DNA of 64,000 nucleotides from Jacaranda mimosifolia (taxonomy: Eukaryota; Streptophyta; Magnoliopsida; Lamiales; Bignoniaceae): positions 21,280,501 through 21,344,500 of the forward strand of contig CM032133.1 in the NCBI GenBank assembly GCA_018894105.1, given 5' to 3'. The translations under genes and the position numbers were made by a program. Shown here piece after piece: positions 23,671 through 36,859 of the stretch (position 1 is the stretch's first letter; each line of letters begins with the position of its first letter). The notes under the pieces were generated by a model. It worked only from the letters and a program-made list of their open reading frames with translations. It was not told where the DNA came from and did not search any database.

Positions 23671-26290
23671 TTATTTTTTTGTTTTGCGAATTTATACTAT
23701 CTTATCTCATAGAGCATTGAAAAACATAAAGGTAAGGATTTTATTGAGAAAAAGATGCTAGGAGTTGAAATATACTCAAATCGTCACATAAATGAATTTC
23801 TTAGAACTTACATTCTATAAGACAAATGAAATAATTAGAACGGACTCAAGTATGTGGTGGTTTTTGGATACTTCTTATTAATGGAGAAGTTGTGCAAGAA
23901 GTACTATATCAACAGCTAGGGATAGTGATGTTATTGGTGGCAGTTAGTTGAACTAGGCAAAAGCAAGTTTAGTCAAGGTTGTATGGAAAATTTTTCAATA
24001 GGGCACTTTACTTAGGCCATAAACCTCTATTCGTGTGAAAAAGTTGTCTACTTACTCCTAGAGATTTTTGGTTATATTGAACTCAAGGAGTTAGACAACT
24101 TAATGTATGAACATCTTTGCGAGAATAGCAGAGCAAAAAGGACTAAGCTTTGAGGAGCAACCATGAGGCGGAAGTAATCATTATCATCTCCGGAGGTGTG
24201 CTTGGAACAATGGTCTAGGGGATGGATTTGACAATGTTAGTCCATTGTTTGGAGTTAGCGGTTGGGAAGGACACCTAGCTATTGATTCGATGAAATTGCA
24301 AAGGCCTGGCTCAATTTAGCTTGCTCAAGAATTGAGGATAGTTCTTAGCTTTTGTGAGAGGATCGAGAGGGCTCAAGCTGTAGATATTATGTAACACATT
24401 AGGAGACTATTTAAAAGTGGCTTGGGCGAAGCCATCTCAGCCAAAGCTAATAGGGGTTTCGAGCTCAGTAAATTGGATGTAGAGTCAGAGATGAGTTGGG
24501 AGGTTGATCAAGCAATGATGGAAAGAAAAATAGCTAGTAATAACATAAATCACTTTTTCACATATTCTATTTACTTTCTTACACTAGCCATCATGATGCG
24601 CCTCTCTGTGTGCATAAATTTATGTTATAATATTCTAATTTTATTGATAGACAGTTAAAACTCAATTATTTAGGACAAAGAAATTTCAACGTAATATCTA
24701 AATTTGAAATAAAGAAAAAATTCAAAATTTCTTAGTCAAAATATAAAGAACTTTACTAAAATAGATATTGAAATTTCAAAGAATACATTCAAAACAAGCA
24801 AAAATTTGAGAGAGTACATGAAATTGAAATATTTTGAATCCAATTGAAGAACTAAACCCAAAAGAAATCCACAAAACATACCTAAACATACTATCTTAGA
24901 CTAAAAATTCTTAATCAAATATGATTAACACAACATAAACTTTTTTTTTGAAAAAGCAACCGAACATTTGTGAAATTTTAGCATAATAAGAAATACAATA
25001 TTTGGATGTTAGAGTGGGTTTTGTGGTGTTATATTTGAGCAAAATTTTTAATGAGTCTTGTATTGGTAGGAGAAGTTGGTTAAAGTAATAATGGCAAGTG
25101 GCGGTTAGGACAGTAATGGGCGTTAGTAGTTATTAATTTTTGAAACGTATAGTTTCAAATTTATCTATTAAATTATTGAGGTAGATAAAGTTATTTAAGG
25201 ATTTTTTTGTTCGAGATTACCGGGATCATGACAATTGTGTCGAGTACCTGATTGACCACGATAAGAATTTCCCATCTTGATCCTGGTTCAATTATTAACT
25301 GGATACCCAATCCCTGTGCTTGGTTTTTTGGGATCTAGTTTTTGGGTATTAGGAAGAAAGAAAGAGAGAAAAAAAAAAAGAAGAAAAAGAACTATGGAAG
25401 GTTGGAAATTGAGAATAGCCTACCTGCTCCATGTATAAGAATGGAAACATTATTAACAATTTGAATTTCTATTTTCTCTTTTTATTATAAAGAAAACTGC
25501 TAAAGGATTTTGGTTATCTCTCCCTTCTTATTATTTACAGAAAACAAAATTAGTCATTTTGGTTAAGCTTAACCATATTCATAAAGCTAGATGCATGCTG
25601 AAGAAAAAATGATCACATAAGTCAAATAAAAGTGCTAATGCTTCATTCTCCAACCTAAAATCTATCAGTGATTTGAACATTTGGAAACACCTCGTGCAAC
25701 AATAAAACAGATCCTACATCTATGAGAGTGTGAGTTTGTGAGATAGTGAAAGTTGTGAGTGTGAGTCTCACATATAGTGAGAGTGAGACCAAGTCAATCT
25801 CAACTATCATGTCTTGACCCTTTTTCTTTTTCTTTTTAATATTTTGATTGAGTAGCCATAAATGTCCGATTGAGACAGATTCCCACTCCAGATCTCATCC
25901 CGATTATAGTAAATTGGGTACTCGATTATAGTAAATTGGTAAAATTCAAATTTTATATTCTGCACTATTAAAACTCGGTCTGGTTGGGTTGAATACCCAA
26001 ATACCCAAGCCTCTTTGTCCATCCCTTAGTAGAAATCATCATTTATGAGTGTAAAAGGGGTCTTTTTTTGTATAATATAGATAATGTACCTACTTTCTAT
26101 TTTTTAGGGTCACAAACAATACTAATGATCTCTAATTAACTACCTTTTTTTTGTTTTTAAAAGAAATTTTCTATTAAATTTGTGAAATATCATTATTATA
26201 ATTCAAATTATCTAGCATTTAATAATTCATTACTAACTTAGGAGAGTCTTTACTATGGAAATCTAGTACCTCTAATTTATTTTTTTAACA
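23671..26290. other. Gene-free stretch with degenerate repeats
   Basis: No gene is supported. The frame at 24422-24658 lacks a recognisable domain. A short direct duplication of GATTATAGTAAATTGG occurs at about 25904 and 25923. The segment 25980-26030 (GGGTTGAATACCCAAATACC) resembles the end of a plant repeat, but I could not find its partner end. Confidence 0.35.
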
Positions 26291-26334
26291 AGTTTTTTTC
26301 TCCAAAGTAGAATATTTCAATTCAAGTATTCATC

Positions 26335-27558
26335 ATGGATGAGTTAGGGCCTAAAGACTCTCAAATTTTGTTATCTCCTCCTATGGAAGAGTAGAACTCT
26401 CTGTTTGAGGGTATGTGGCTTGCAACATTCTCTTTCGTCCTCCACCACCGTCCTCCTTTCCCCTATTCTCATTTCTCCATTGTTTGCAAGTTGTGCTACC
26501 CCCAGTCTCGTCTCTTCCATTTTGGTTTCCCATTCATGCCATTGTTAATATCAACCTTTCTAGCTCATCATTTATTTGCCCCCCTCTCCATTCATTATGG
26601 ATAATGATTGCTCACTTGTGGACATCATTAACTAAACTGCTTCCCTTAAATGCAATGATGAAACTACCCACCTAACTGAAATCATCCAATCAAATTGGAG
26701 ATTTATTGCTAGAGTTGCATTGATAAGCATATAAATAGTTGAGCATTCAAGGCTATACTGATGAGAGCATGGGGCTTACAGAACAACTCGATTGTTAACA
26801 CTATTGATTCAAACATTGTGGCTGTTATTGTGGATAACCCAAATAAACCTGAGAAAAATCTTAAACTAAACATGGAACTTAAAAAAGCTGCATATATTGA
26901 CCATGGAATGGCTAGTGGAGAAAATGCTGCATGAAGTGGATTTGACTAGAATTATATTATGGGTTTCAAGCATCAAATATCCCGATGATGTTTATCAATC
27001 AGCTGAATGCAAAGATCATTTTGAATTGTATTGGAACATTTATCAAAATTGATATTTCATTAGAGGGTCAAAGATGGAAAAAAACTATCTGTATTAGGGT
27101 TGAGATAGATATTTAAAAGCCCTTGGTAGATGGAACTGTAGGTATCAAGAAATCGCTGTGTTGCTGTAGAGATAAGTTATGAATGCTTGGGGGAGTTCTG
27201 CTATGGCTGTGGTCGTCTTGGCCATAAACTGGAATCTTGTCGGTATGCAAGCTCGAATAAAAGTGAGGCTTGCGGTCCTAGATTTGGTGCATGGTTGTAT
27301 GCTGAGATTGATTTTGTTAGAAACCCATTCATAGCCAGAGAGTCCTACATCGGTGGTACACTACCCAGCCAAATCCATAGTGCGACAGACCTAAGAACCA
27401 ATGCCCCATTTCCCCAAAATAAACCCAGAATTAATGTTCCCAAAACCTTGAACTTTGATAAATTATCTTATTTAGCTATGAATCCCGATAAAGATTATGT
27501 CCAGCCTTCCTTTGTGCCTTCCAACTCTATCAGTACATTAATCACCTCTGAACCCTAG
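26335..27558 (+). pseudogene. LINE ORF1 (nucleic-acid-binding, zinc knuckle), degenerate
   Basis: An ATG at 26335 opens a frame beginning MDELGPKDSQ that stops after about 19 codons. Decayed coding sequence continues in several frames to the stop at 27556-27558. The last 123 codons (27187-27558) are open and hold a CX2CX4HX4C zinc knuckle, CYGCGRLGHKLESC, followed by the usual plant L1 sequence GPRFGAWLYAEID. In functional LINEs this protein binds the element RNA. Stops between 26400 and 27180 mean no full protein can be made. Confidence 0.75.
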
Positions 27559-28149
27559 CATCTCATGACCCTGCTAGGCAGACAAAATCAAATCTCTCAC
27601 AAAAAAGTCAATAATCTACTTTAATCGGAAGTATTGTTAGTGAAGCCTATCTCAAACTTGGCCAACCATATGCCTATAAGCCTTTTCAATCTTTCTAATG
27701 AGCCAGCAAAAATATCCATTGACACCTCTAAATTTGTTGCCCATTTATTCTCATCTAATCCATTCTCCATTACCGAGCCTGTAATCGAGCCCATTATTAA
27801 CCATTTGAAGATAAACTTGACCCAGGCTTTTTCAAAAAGCCAAAATAATCCTCTCTGAACCCCTAAAAAATATAGATGGAATGTCGATATGAGAATACAT
27901 TCCATATGAGAATATGCCCCTTACTAGTGCCATATCTAGTCTACAATGGAACACGATGATGTAAAGATAGAGGTTTAGTGTATATTGGGGACACTACCAT
28001 CTTTATCTAGAGAATAATTATCAATGTTAAGAAAAACAAAACTCAAGCAACGAAATCTCTCGGTGTCACTAGCAACTGTGCATAAAAGATTCCAACTTTG
28101 TCATGGAGAAACCTAAATCCTCAGTAATCATTGAATAAATTGATCTTAT

Positions 28150-31100
28150 TAAATTCATGGACCCAAAGGGCCCTAGGAAATAGTCTCATGAAGATTTTTG
28201 TGGTGGAGGGTTGGCCCAACCCAAGGCGATTAGAGCTCTTAAGGTGATCCTTTCTTCTCACTCTCTTCTCAACCCCTTTCTCTATGAGTCAAAAACTTCT
28301 CTATCTCCCCAAATTCTTCAAGCTATTCATGTTGCTAAACTTTACAATTATGTCTCTGTTCCTTTTATTGGATTGGCAAGGGGGCTGCGTCTCGCCTGGT
28401 TTGATGACCTATTATCGTCCAAAACAGTTTCCTTGTTTCTGCTTTTGTCTCATATCTTAATTTCCCTCATTGGCATTTATCTAGAGTTTACTGCACATCT
28501 TTGCCCATAGCTAAAGCAATTTTTGGAATGATCTTTTTGAATATGCTTCCTTTCACAATGATCCTTAGCTCATCACGGTGGATTCCAATGACATTAAATC
28601 CCTAGTCAAGGTAAAAAAGAGGGAATTATTTTGCTTCATCTTCTAAACATTCACTTCTTTCGAATCTTAACATTCTTTACCTAATTGATCTTCGCTTCAG
28701 AGGGCATTCATTTACTTGGAATAATAAAAGAGATGGCTTGGTGAATATTCAAGAAAGACTTGATCGAGGTGTGGCTAATTCTGAATATGGATTTCTCTCT
28801 TCCCTTGTGCAACCATTACCCACATCACAGCTTGCGCCTATGATCATAAACCACTTTTGTTGGATTTATGCCCAACTCAGCCAATAAACTTAAGCTATTC
28901 AAGTGTGAAAACATGTGGGTTGAGGATAGTTCATGCCTTGATGTTGTTATTAGTGGTTGGAGTACTCATGTTGTTGGCTCCTCTTCTATGATTTTGCATC
29001 CCAAATCTAAAGATGTTGAGCACGTCCTCCGAAATTGGAATTGGTCTCACTTTGGCCATGTTCAATCTAAAATCCTTTCCATAAAAAACCTTATTGATCA
29101 AATTCAAAGAGGAGAGAAGACCACTGATAATTTCACTAGAGAGAATTTACTCTAAGTGGAATTTGATGAACTTCTTCAGAGGGAACAAATTTTGTGGAGG
29201 CAAAAGACTAAAGTTAAATGGTTATGTGGTGGAGATGCTAACATTAGGTACTTTCATCTTACTACCACTATTCATGCTAGATTCAATAGAATTGATTGTA
29301 TTTAGGCTCTTCCAGACACTTTGATACATGAATGGCATGATACTGGTAAAGAATTTTTGAATTATCACCAAGAAATTTTCAAATCAAACTTTTAAAATGG
29401 GGATAATATTTTTCTTGACATTCTTGGAAACTTATTTCAACCTGTTATCTCACAAGAGGATAATGAGTTGCTTTGCCAAATCCTTTTGGCAATTGAGATC
29501 AAAAAAATCCTTTTCAAAATGAACTCTAACAAATCCCCAGGATCAAATGGTTTATTCCTAGGATTTTTCAAAAGTTTTTGGGATGTTTCAGGCCCTACAG
29601 TGATTAATGCAATGTTTCATTTCTTTCTTTCTGGTTTTCTTCTAAAAGCATTGAATCATACGTTTATTTCTCTCATCCTTAAAAATGAAAAGGCCTTAGA
29701 GGTTTAGCATTGTAGGCCTACTAGCCTATGTAATGTCACTTATAAGATCATTTCTAAGATCTTGGCCAATAGATTGAAGGAGCTTCTAGATAAGATTATG
29801 TCTTCCAATCAAATGACATTTATGGCCAATAGAAGTATCAATAAAAACAGTGTCATTACTTAGGAGATTATTCGTCATATTAACCAGAAGAAAGGAAAAT
29901 TAGGGCTTGTGGCTTTGAAAATCGACCTCGCTAAGGCTTATAATAGAGTGGAATGGCCTTTGTTAGTGCAAATCCTAAAAAAATGTGGCTTCTCGAGTAT
30001 CTTCATTAGTAGGGTTATGCATTGTATTTCTACATTTACCTTTTCAATTCTTATAAATGGTTCTCCTTATGGTTTTTTTGAGTCTTCGAGGGGCATTCGG
30101 CAAGGAGATCCTATCTCTTCGTATTTTTTTTATTATTTATGCCAAAAATCTTTTGAGACTTCTGTTGAGGATGAAGTAAATGGGCTTATCAAAGAAGTTA
30201 AAATCTATCTCATAGCTCTAATGTTAACTCACTTAATGTATGCTGATAATTTAACTTCTGCAGAGCTAAGGGCAAAGAAGTAAACTATGTCATTGGTTGC
30301 TTAAGCAAATATATGAAGTGGGCAGGCCAAAAAGTTAACAAAGAAAAGTCTAGACTTCATTTCAGCGAAAATATAGACTAAAGGACCAGGAAGGAAATGA
30401 TAGAGTTATTTAGCATTGCTGAGTGTAATCACAAACTCAAATACTAGGGGAAATCATTCTGTCAAACTCATTTGCATAAAGAGGACTTTGGTGACCTATT
30501 CTAAAAGCTTGATTCAAAACTTAGTGGATCAAAATGCAAGCTTCTGTCCCTCCAAGCGTGAGGTGTTTTGATCAAAAATATGGTGCAGTATTTTTTGATT
30601 TTTCAAATGGCGACCTCTTTGTTCCCGAAATCAATGTGTGATGAAACTGACTCCTTACTTATGAATTTCTGGTGCGGAGCTTAGGAAAAAAGGGTTGAAA
30701 CTTAAATGTTGGAATTCTATTTGTCAACCCAAGAGAACATGTGGTTTAGGCTTTAGGAACACTGCATTGTTTAACAAAGCAATTTTCTCTAGTCCTACTG
30801 GGAACATGGTTGCAAATGAGGATTTGCTTTCAGTGACACTCTTGAAAGCCAAGTATCTTAGGCATGATACTATCCTTGCAGATTATTAGAGCCCCAAGTA
30901 TTTCATCTTTCTCTAGAACTGTATTATGAAGTGCAAACATTTTATCAAGAAACATTCATGTCTTTCTGTGCCTACCAATTCCTCAATTTGCACTTGGATG
31001 GAGCCTTGGATCCCTTCTACCGAATATCATATTTGGTGCCTATGAACCAGTCATTGTCAACCTTGTTGAATCTATGCTGGTGAAAAATCTTATTGATCCA

Positions 31101-32203
31101 CTTGTTGGCGAATGGAACATTTCCTGGCTGAGGGAACTTCTTTATGAAGATTTCATCCATCACATCTTAGAACTCCAATTTGTCCTCCTTTGGAGGATAG
31201 AAGACTCATCTGAACTGCCTTCAAGTCAGGTAGTTTTGACACAAAATCAACGTATCTTAATCTTATTAATTTCTTTGATTCGTCATTAGATGGTCTCATT
31301 CCATGGATGAATGTTTGGTCGGCTCGAATTCATGAGAGATTCAAAACCTTCCTTTGGTATGTGGTCCATAATCTACTACCTACAAGATGTAGATTATCTC
31401 ATCCTTTTCACATCCTCGATCTATCATGTCTATTTATCATGAAAAAGAAGAATACTTGGAACATTTATTCTTGATTTGTTCCCTTCACTGTGAAGATGTT
31501 CTTTGCATCAAAGTGATATTTCAAATTGGAACACTTCAAAACTAGTTCTATTGTGAATTGGGTTACTGAATTGGTGAATTTCTCGTCTTGGCTTTTTCGA
31601 TCATCTAAACTCAGGGAGGAATTCCTTGTCTTCACTTTTATTGCTATGTACCGAGGGGAAGATGAAATGATTCTATACATCGTCGTCTCCTTTGTGATGA
31701 GATTGCTTGGTTTTCTTCGGTATTTATGGAAGCCAATACTCACTGGAAGGCCCAACAAACAAAGAAAATTGCTTCAAGCCGCTCTTCTACTAGTGGCAAA
31801 TGGTTCCCGCCTCTCTTTGGTTGGATCAAGGTCAATACAGATGCGATGTTTAAAGATGGAGAGGCCCTCATTTCTGTAAAATTGAGGAATTGCAGAGGAT
31901 CTGTTATTTTTGCCAAGGTGATGAAATTGTTATGTCAGGATGCTCTAGCAGCAAAAACAGGTACCCTGAGGGAAGCTACTGTTTTGATTAGTGAATGGAG
32001 ACTTATTTTGGAAAATGATTGTTGCAGGCTTGTGGAGATGGTAAAGAATCTTTCTACAGGTGTTGATTGGACAATGAAATTTAAACTCCTGGAGTCCAAA
32101 AATCTTGGAATCTTTGGCCTGCTTGGAGGTTTTGTTTTTTGTGAATAGGTGTGCTAATAGAGCAGCCCATAATCTTGCTGCTTGGGCTAAATCCTCTAAT
32201 TAG
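28150..32203 (+). pseudogene. LINE ORF2 (endonuclease, reverse transcriptase, RNase H), degenerate
   Basis: Endonuclease-like sequence (AQPKAIRALKVILSS, then a decayed GGLALxW-like block) lies at 28150-28560. Reverse transcriptase follows: NKSPGSNG near 29521, [18 protein letters not shown] near 29764, ALKIDLAKAYNRVEW at about 29911, GIRQGDPIS near 30093, and the catalytic block read as LMYADN near 30236, where the family has an A/V-D-D. A zinc-region fragment (RFKTFLWYVVHNLLPTRCRL) lies near 31332. RNase H (GWIKVNTDAMFKDGEA) starts near 31819. The C-terminal NRCANRAAHNLAAWAK ends with TAG at 32203. The second catalytic Asp has become Asn and stops and frameshifts are scattered throughout, so this is a pseudogene. 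Confidence 0.85.
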
Positions 32204-32310
32204 GTTGGTGTATGTTCTCCTGATGTTATGTCTATTAGTGTTTTCTGTCATGGGGGTTACTCCCTTATAGATATTCTTTTTTAATTAATGAAATATACCT
32301 TCTATAAAAA

Positions 32311-34213
32311 AATAAATAGTTTGGGCCTAAAGATAAGTAGACGGTAGGACATATGTCCTGAGTTAGAAGAGAATTTTCATATTTGAGTTGGGACTTAATT
32401 TGGTAAAATGAGTTTCATCTCTCCAGTAAGATTATTAGATGTTATGGAGTTTTATTAGATTAAATGTATGACACCATCAATATTTTGTTTTATGGTATGC
32501 GTTAAACTGCTATAATTAATTTGTTTAATTAATACTCAAATTCATGGCATAAAAATTTTGAGTTCAAACGTTGAGTTTTTATACAAGAAGTTAGTGCCTG
32601 TTTAGATATGTTCTCATTTTCATTTTTTGTTTTTAACATTATCAAAAAATTAAAAAGTTAGTTATAATTTTGAAAATGAAAATAAAAATGAAAATGAAAT
32701 TATATTTAAATATTTTTTCTGAAAATATTGATTAGCTTAGATAATCCAACTCTATTTGCTCGTGTTTTTGGGCTATGGTTACAAATAAGGTGGGTAATCC
32801 AACTCTAGTTGGACTCAAGAGTCCTTTTCCTAACAGGAAAGAAGCATTACCAAATTAAGGTTTACAAATGCAATGATAAGTGTGCAACGGGTTAGCTTAA
32901 TTCATTACGTGTTCTCTTATTCTGTCTTAAGTATTTTGAAGTTGTTATTTTGGACTTCCATACAACATCCTAATCATATTTAATGAGTGCATGTATAGTC
33001 ATGACAGGAAAATTTTCATGTGAAAGGACCTGAATGCATCAATATCACAACAAATATAATAAATTCTAACCAAATTTTTAATAAGTGGAATTTCTAAAAA
33101 TATTATACCAACTTAATCAAAATAAAAGTATATACATATATAGATACATTTAGAAACTACAAGCAAGTTACTTATGATACTGCTTCCATATGTGTGTGCA
33201 TATATATATATATATGTATGTGTAATATGCATGTATTTATTCTTCATTTATTTACTTACAGAGGATCCGAATTTTAGTTTTAGTAAAATGAATTTTAATA
33301 TGGAAATGGATAGAATGATATAGTTTCCAACATACTATAGTCCGAGTCTGTCTAATTATCACGTGGGTGGTCCAGCAAACATAACTTGTTGATCTCATAA
33401 TTTCATGTCATGCATATTAAATACATGCATACCTTCACTCAGAAAAGGGGAAAAAAACACATGCATATCTTATTATTATTTCCCCCCTTTTTTCCTTTTA
33501 TTTGATAGGGAACATATCTCACAGAATAATATCAGCATAGATTTACTCAGCCATCCGGTGTAAATAATTGTTTTAATTAATTCTTTTATTTTCTTTAAAT
33601 TCTATTATTGTCTCAAATTAATTGTTTTTAACCTTCATTGGTTCTATAACAAAGAATTTTTTGACAGCTAATTATAATTAAAAAAACCAATGCCATCAAA
33701 ATAGTTGAGAACAATGTTATAGAGGCAACGAGGACTAAGATTTTTTTTAAAAATTTATATACACGTTAGAAGTTCGTTAAGTTTAAATCCATAACTTCAC
33801 ATTTTATATATGAGATTAATACCACTGGATCAAAAATCACTTTGCGAGGATTAAGATTGAGTTCCTAAAATTTATATATTTTGGTTCCAAATCCTTATGC
33901 AATCATTTATTATTTTTATGGCAGATTATAGTTAATTATAAATTATTAATAGTTATAAAAATCAATTGTTAATTTTTAAATTATCTTTAATAATATTTTA
34001 ATAACTAATATTTTTTAAAAATAATGATGTATATAACTATTTCACTATAAAAAAGAATAATACTATAGATATTGACATAAAAAACTATATCTTTATTAAT
34101 TTTTATCAAACATTTAAACTTCACAAGTTGTAAAGCGATCAATTGACCTAATAACATCACTCTCATATATATAAGTGTGGTTCGAGTTTGAATTTTTTTG
34201 GGGGGGAGGGGGT
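32311..34213. other. AT-rich intergenic stretch
   Basis: No gene is supported. A CATATATATATAT run lies near 33195-33215. A SINE-like stretch with a B-box-like GGTTCGAGTTTGAA ends near 34195, directly beside the truncated edge of the copia copy. The G-rich run at 34198-34212 marks the junction. Confidence 0.4.
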
Positions 34214-36622
34214 GTGGTGCACCCTTTGCAGAGATAGTATGTGCCCCAAAGGAAACTTTAGGTCCACGTGTCCTATTCCAAGCACTTTGGTAGCACTAGA
34301 GTTTCCCACCATCACAATTTTTTCCATCAACTAGCTGGTAAGACACAAAAAGCAATTATCAGCACAAACGTGTAGATTTGCCCCAGTTCTATTAACAGTC
34401 AAAAGGGCCATAAATAGTACAAATTTCAGGTTTTAAAATTACGTACCCATCATTCATCAATAGTCGTATCTGGAACACTAGCATTACTAGTCTCCCCAAC
34501 AACTCTGTTGACCAATGCGGGGGCGGCAGAGTTAGGTTTGGCTTTAGCTTTCTTTGAAGGACAATCTTTAGCCCAGTGGCCTACCTGCCCACAATTCTAG
34601 CATGGTTTGTTTGCTTTTGGTTTCTTAGCTTTAGCTTTGCCCTTATTGATGATTTTAGAATTTGAGTTCACTTGGTTCATTTTATTGTTTTTCTTTTTCC
34701 CTTCAGTTACCATGTTTGCCATAGGTTGATGCTCAATAGGCTGGTGTTTCTCCTCAATGCTTATAGCAGTCATAAGATCATCTAGGGACAACTGTCCTTT
34801 TTGATGTTTGAGTGTCATTCTAAAACTTTCCCAAGACTTGGAAAATTTATCCACTATGGACATGACTAGAAATTTCTCAGGTAGTTTCATATCAATACCA
34901 CCAGGCCATGTTCAAAGTTGATCAGCTCATGTGTTTGTTCAGTTACAGACTTTCCCTTAACCATCTGATATTTCATGAACTTGAAAACAAAATACTTCTT
35001 GAGCCATTGCTCTTTAGTATTATATTTTCGGTTCAACTCATCGCACAACGACTTAGCAATGCACGAGTTAGAAGAGTATATGTCAAATAGAATATTTGAC
35101 AGCGACAAAAAAATGATCCCTCGACCTAACTGATCTCTCTCAGTGCACTAAGCTATTTAGCTGTTTTGGGATCGATATCAGTTAGTTTAGGTTTAGTAAC
35201 CTGAATTACCGAAAGAAGACCTTTTATCATGAGCATATTTTCATTTGCTATTGCCAATGTTTGAAAAACTAACCTTGAAGTTTTCTAGCAAGCCAAGTAG
35301 GTCGACTTTGAAAGACAATAAAGAACCAACATTAGAACCATTTGCAGAAGAAGATGCTATTTTAAGAAATAGTGCAATTTTAAAACAAACACTAAAGATA
35401 ATTTCTTCAAGATTGTTGGAAATAGGCAGACTATAAACTAATAAAATCATTTATAATCACATGAGGAGTGCTTGTAAAATCAATAATATAAGTATTTCCT
35501 CAAAAACAACATGTAATATAACGTATATTCCAAAAGTTCAATGGCAATTCAATTTAAACAATATGGAATCAAAAGTTAAAAACCAATTTGGAGTATAACA
35601 ATACCAAAACTGAGTCAGTATTGTAAACAAAAACTTATATCTAACTTTTGTATCGTAATAGAACTTGTTGCACGATTAAATCACCAATTACCAGTTTGCC
35701 TTGAAGAAATTATCGTCCCTCACCGGTTCACAGAGTACTGCGACACTACCTTTAGGATAAGACAGTCCAGAAGCTTTCTGTTGCACTCCAGAATAGCTCC
35801 ACTTCGAATACTACTAAGTCACTGGAATTTGGTAGCACAATACTAATAGTACACTAAAAGTGTAAAGTAAATAATATTTTTGTATAGTGGAAAGTGAGGA
35901 AGGAGAATAGATATTCAAACTTTGACGTGGTGTTTAGCAGGCTTATATAGGTAAGAGAGGTAGCAAAAAACATGTCCAGATTCATTCTGGACCAAGCACA
36001 AAACATATGTAGCTCCAGAACTATTTTTGGACTTTTTCTATAACTGCAAAAATGGTTGAAATGGTTCTACATGATAAAACTAGATTTAAAATAAAGTTTG
36101 ACTTATTTTGAATTTAAAATTGATTTAAAATTTTAAATTCCAAATAAAATTGAAATTCGCAGCAAAAAGATTAACTCAAGATAATCTATCCAAACGCCCA
36201 TCACCAGAGCCAGTGTCGACTGATCGAGATGAGCAAGAGGCATCGCCAGAGCTAGTGCTGACCGATCGAGATGGCGACAGTGTGCGCATGTGAGCACACC
36301 TTTATGAGTTTCTTAATTGATATTTTACCAAGCACCAATACTTGAACAACATATAAGGTGCTTTTCCTTTGAAAAAACTTCCAATATGGGTTAAGTGGTC
36401 TATTATTGGGCATAAGAGCCTTTTATACTCCTACTATTCCCCCCACATTTTGTCTCATAACCAATGTGGGAATTCTCCCATATTTATAATCTTTTGCCTT
36501 TTTGTTTCCCTCTTTACATTCCACAACACTTATGGATTCCAACCAAATTGGCATCAATCTATATAGGCAAATCACTTCTTAAACATGTAGTTAGTCTCAA
36601 ATCTCAATTAATTAGTTGGGCA
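34214..36622 (-). mobile_element. Copia copy A: LTR plus leader, gag and start of protease, truncated
   Basis: This stretch is a diverged direct copy of 39713-42065. Both run, on the minus strand, from an LTR with TATATAAG promoter box through a leader and gag into the protease region. Copy A stops at about 34214, where similarity to copy B ends abruptly. Its high-coordinate end (36622) also serves as the 3' LTR of the element to its right. The gag (about 34500-35365) is broken: its first codon is ATA where copy B has ATG, the zinc knuckle contains a stop, and the frame shifts near 34888. Confidence 0.8.
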
Positions 36623-36859
36623 TCTCCAGGGATGCACTGTTTGCATCTCGTAAAAAAATGACTTGATCCCTTTCAAAGATTGAACCCTTACTTTACTAGC
36701 AGGAAACAACACATTCCAAGTATATTAGTGGATAGACTTAGACACAAAGGTATCAGTCTAAATTAGGTACAACTTAACATACTCAGTAGCTTATTTATAC
36801 AACATTGAATCTTCCTTGTGAGATTTTCACTGGGTAGGTTGGGTTGCCATTGTAGGTGC

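Larger units (their letters stand above)
26300..32310 (+). mobile_element. LINE (L1-type non-LTR retrotransposon), near full length, decayed
   Basis: Plant-LINE domains follow in order on the plus strand: an ORF1 with a zinc knuckle, an apurinic-type endonuclease, reverse transcriptase, a reverse-transcriptase-associated zinc region, and a C-terminal RNase H. The 3' end is a short A-rich tail (CTATAAAAAAATAAA) near 32310. About 6 kb is typical for a complete plant L1. Multiple stops and frame changes make it inactive. The 5' end is approximate and I found no convincing target duplication. Confidence 0.88.

Noticed and set aside
24422..24658. Plus-strand frame of 78 residues
   Set aside because: No recognisable domain, hydrophobic tail from AT-rich sequence, and no splice context.
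25860..26030. Possible terminal part of a hAT-like repeat (minus strand AGGGATGGACAAAG)
   Set aside because: The other end could not be located and no target duplication was seen.
27621..27905. Minus-strand frame of 94 residues
   Set aside because: It overlaps LINE sequence coding on the plus strand and has no domain.
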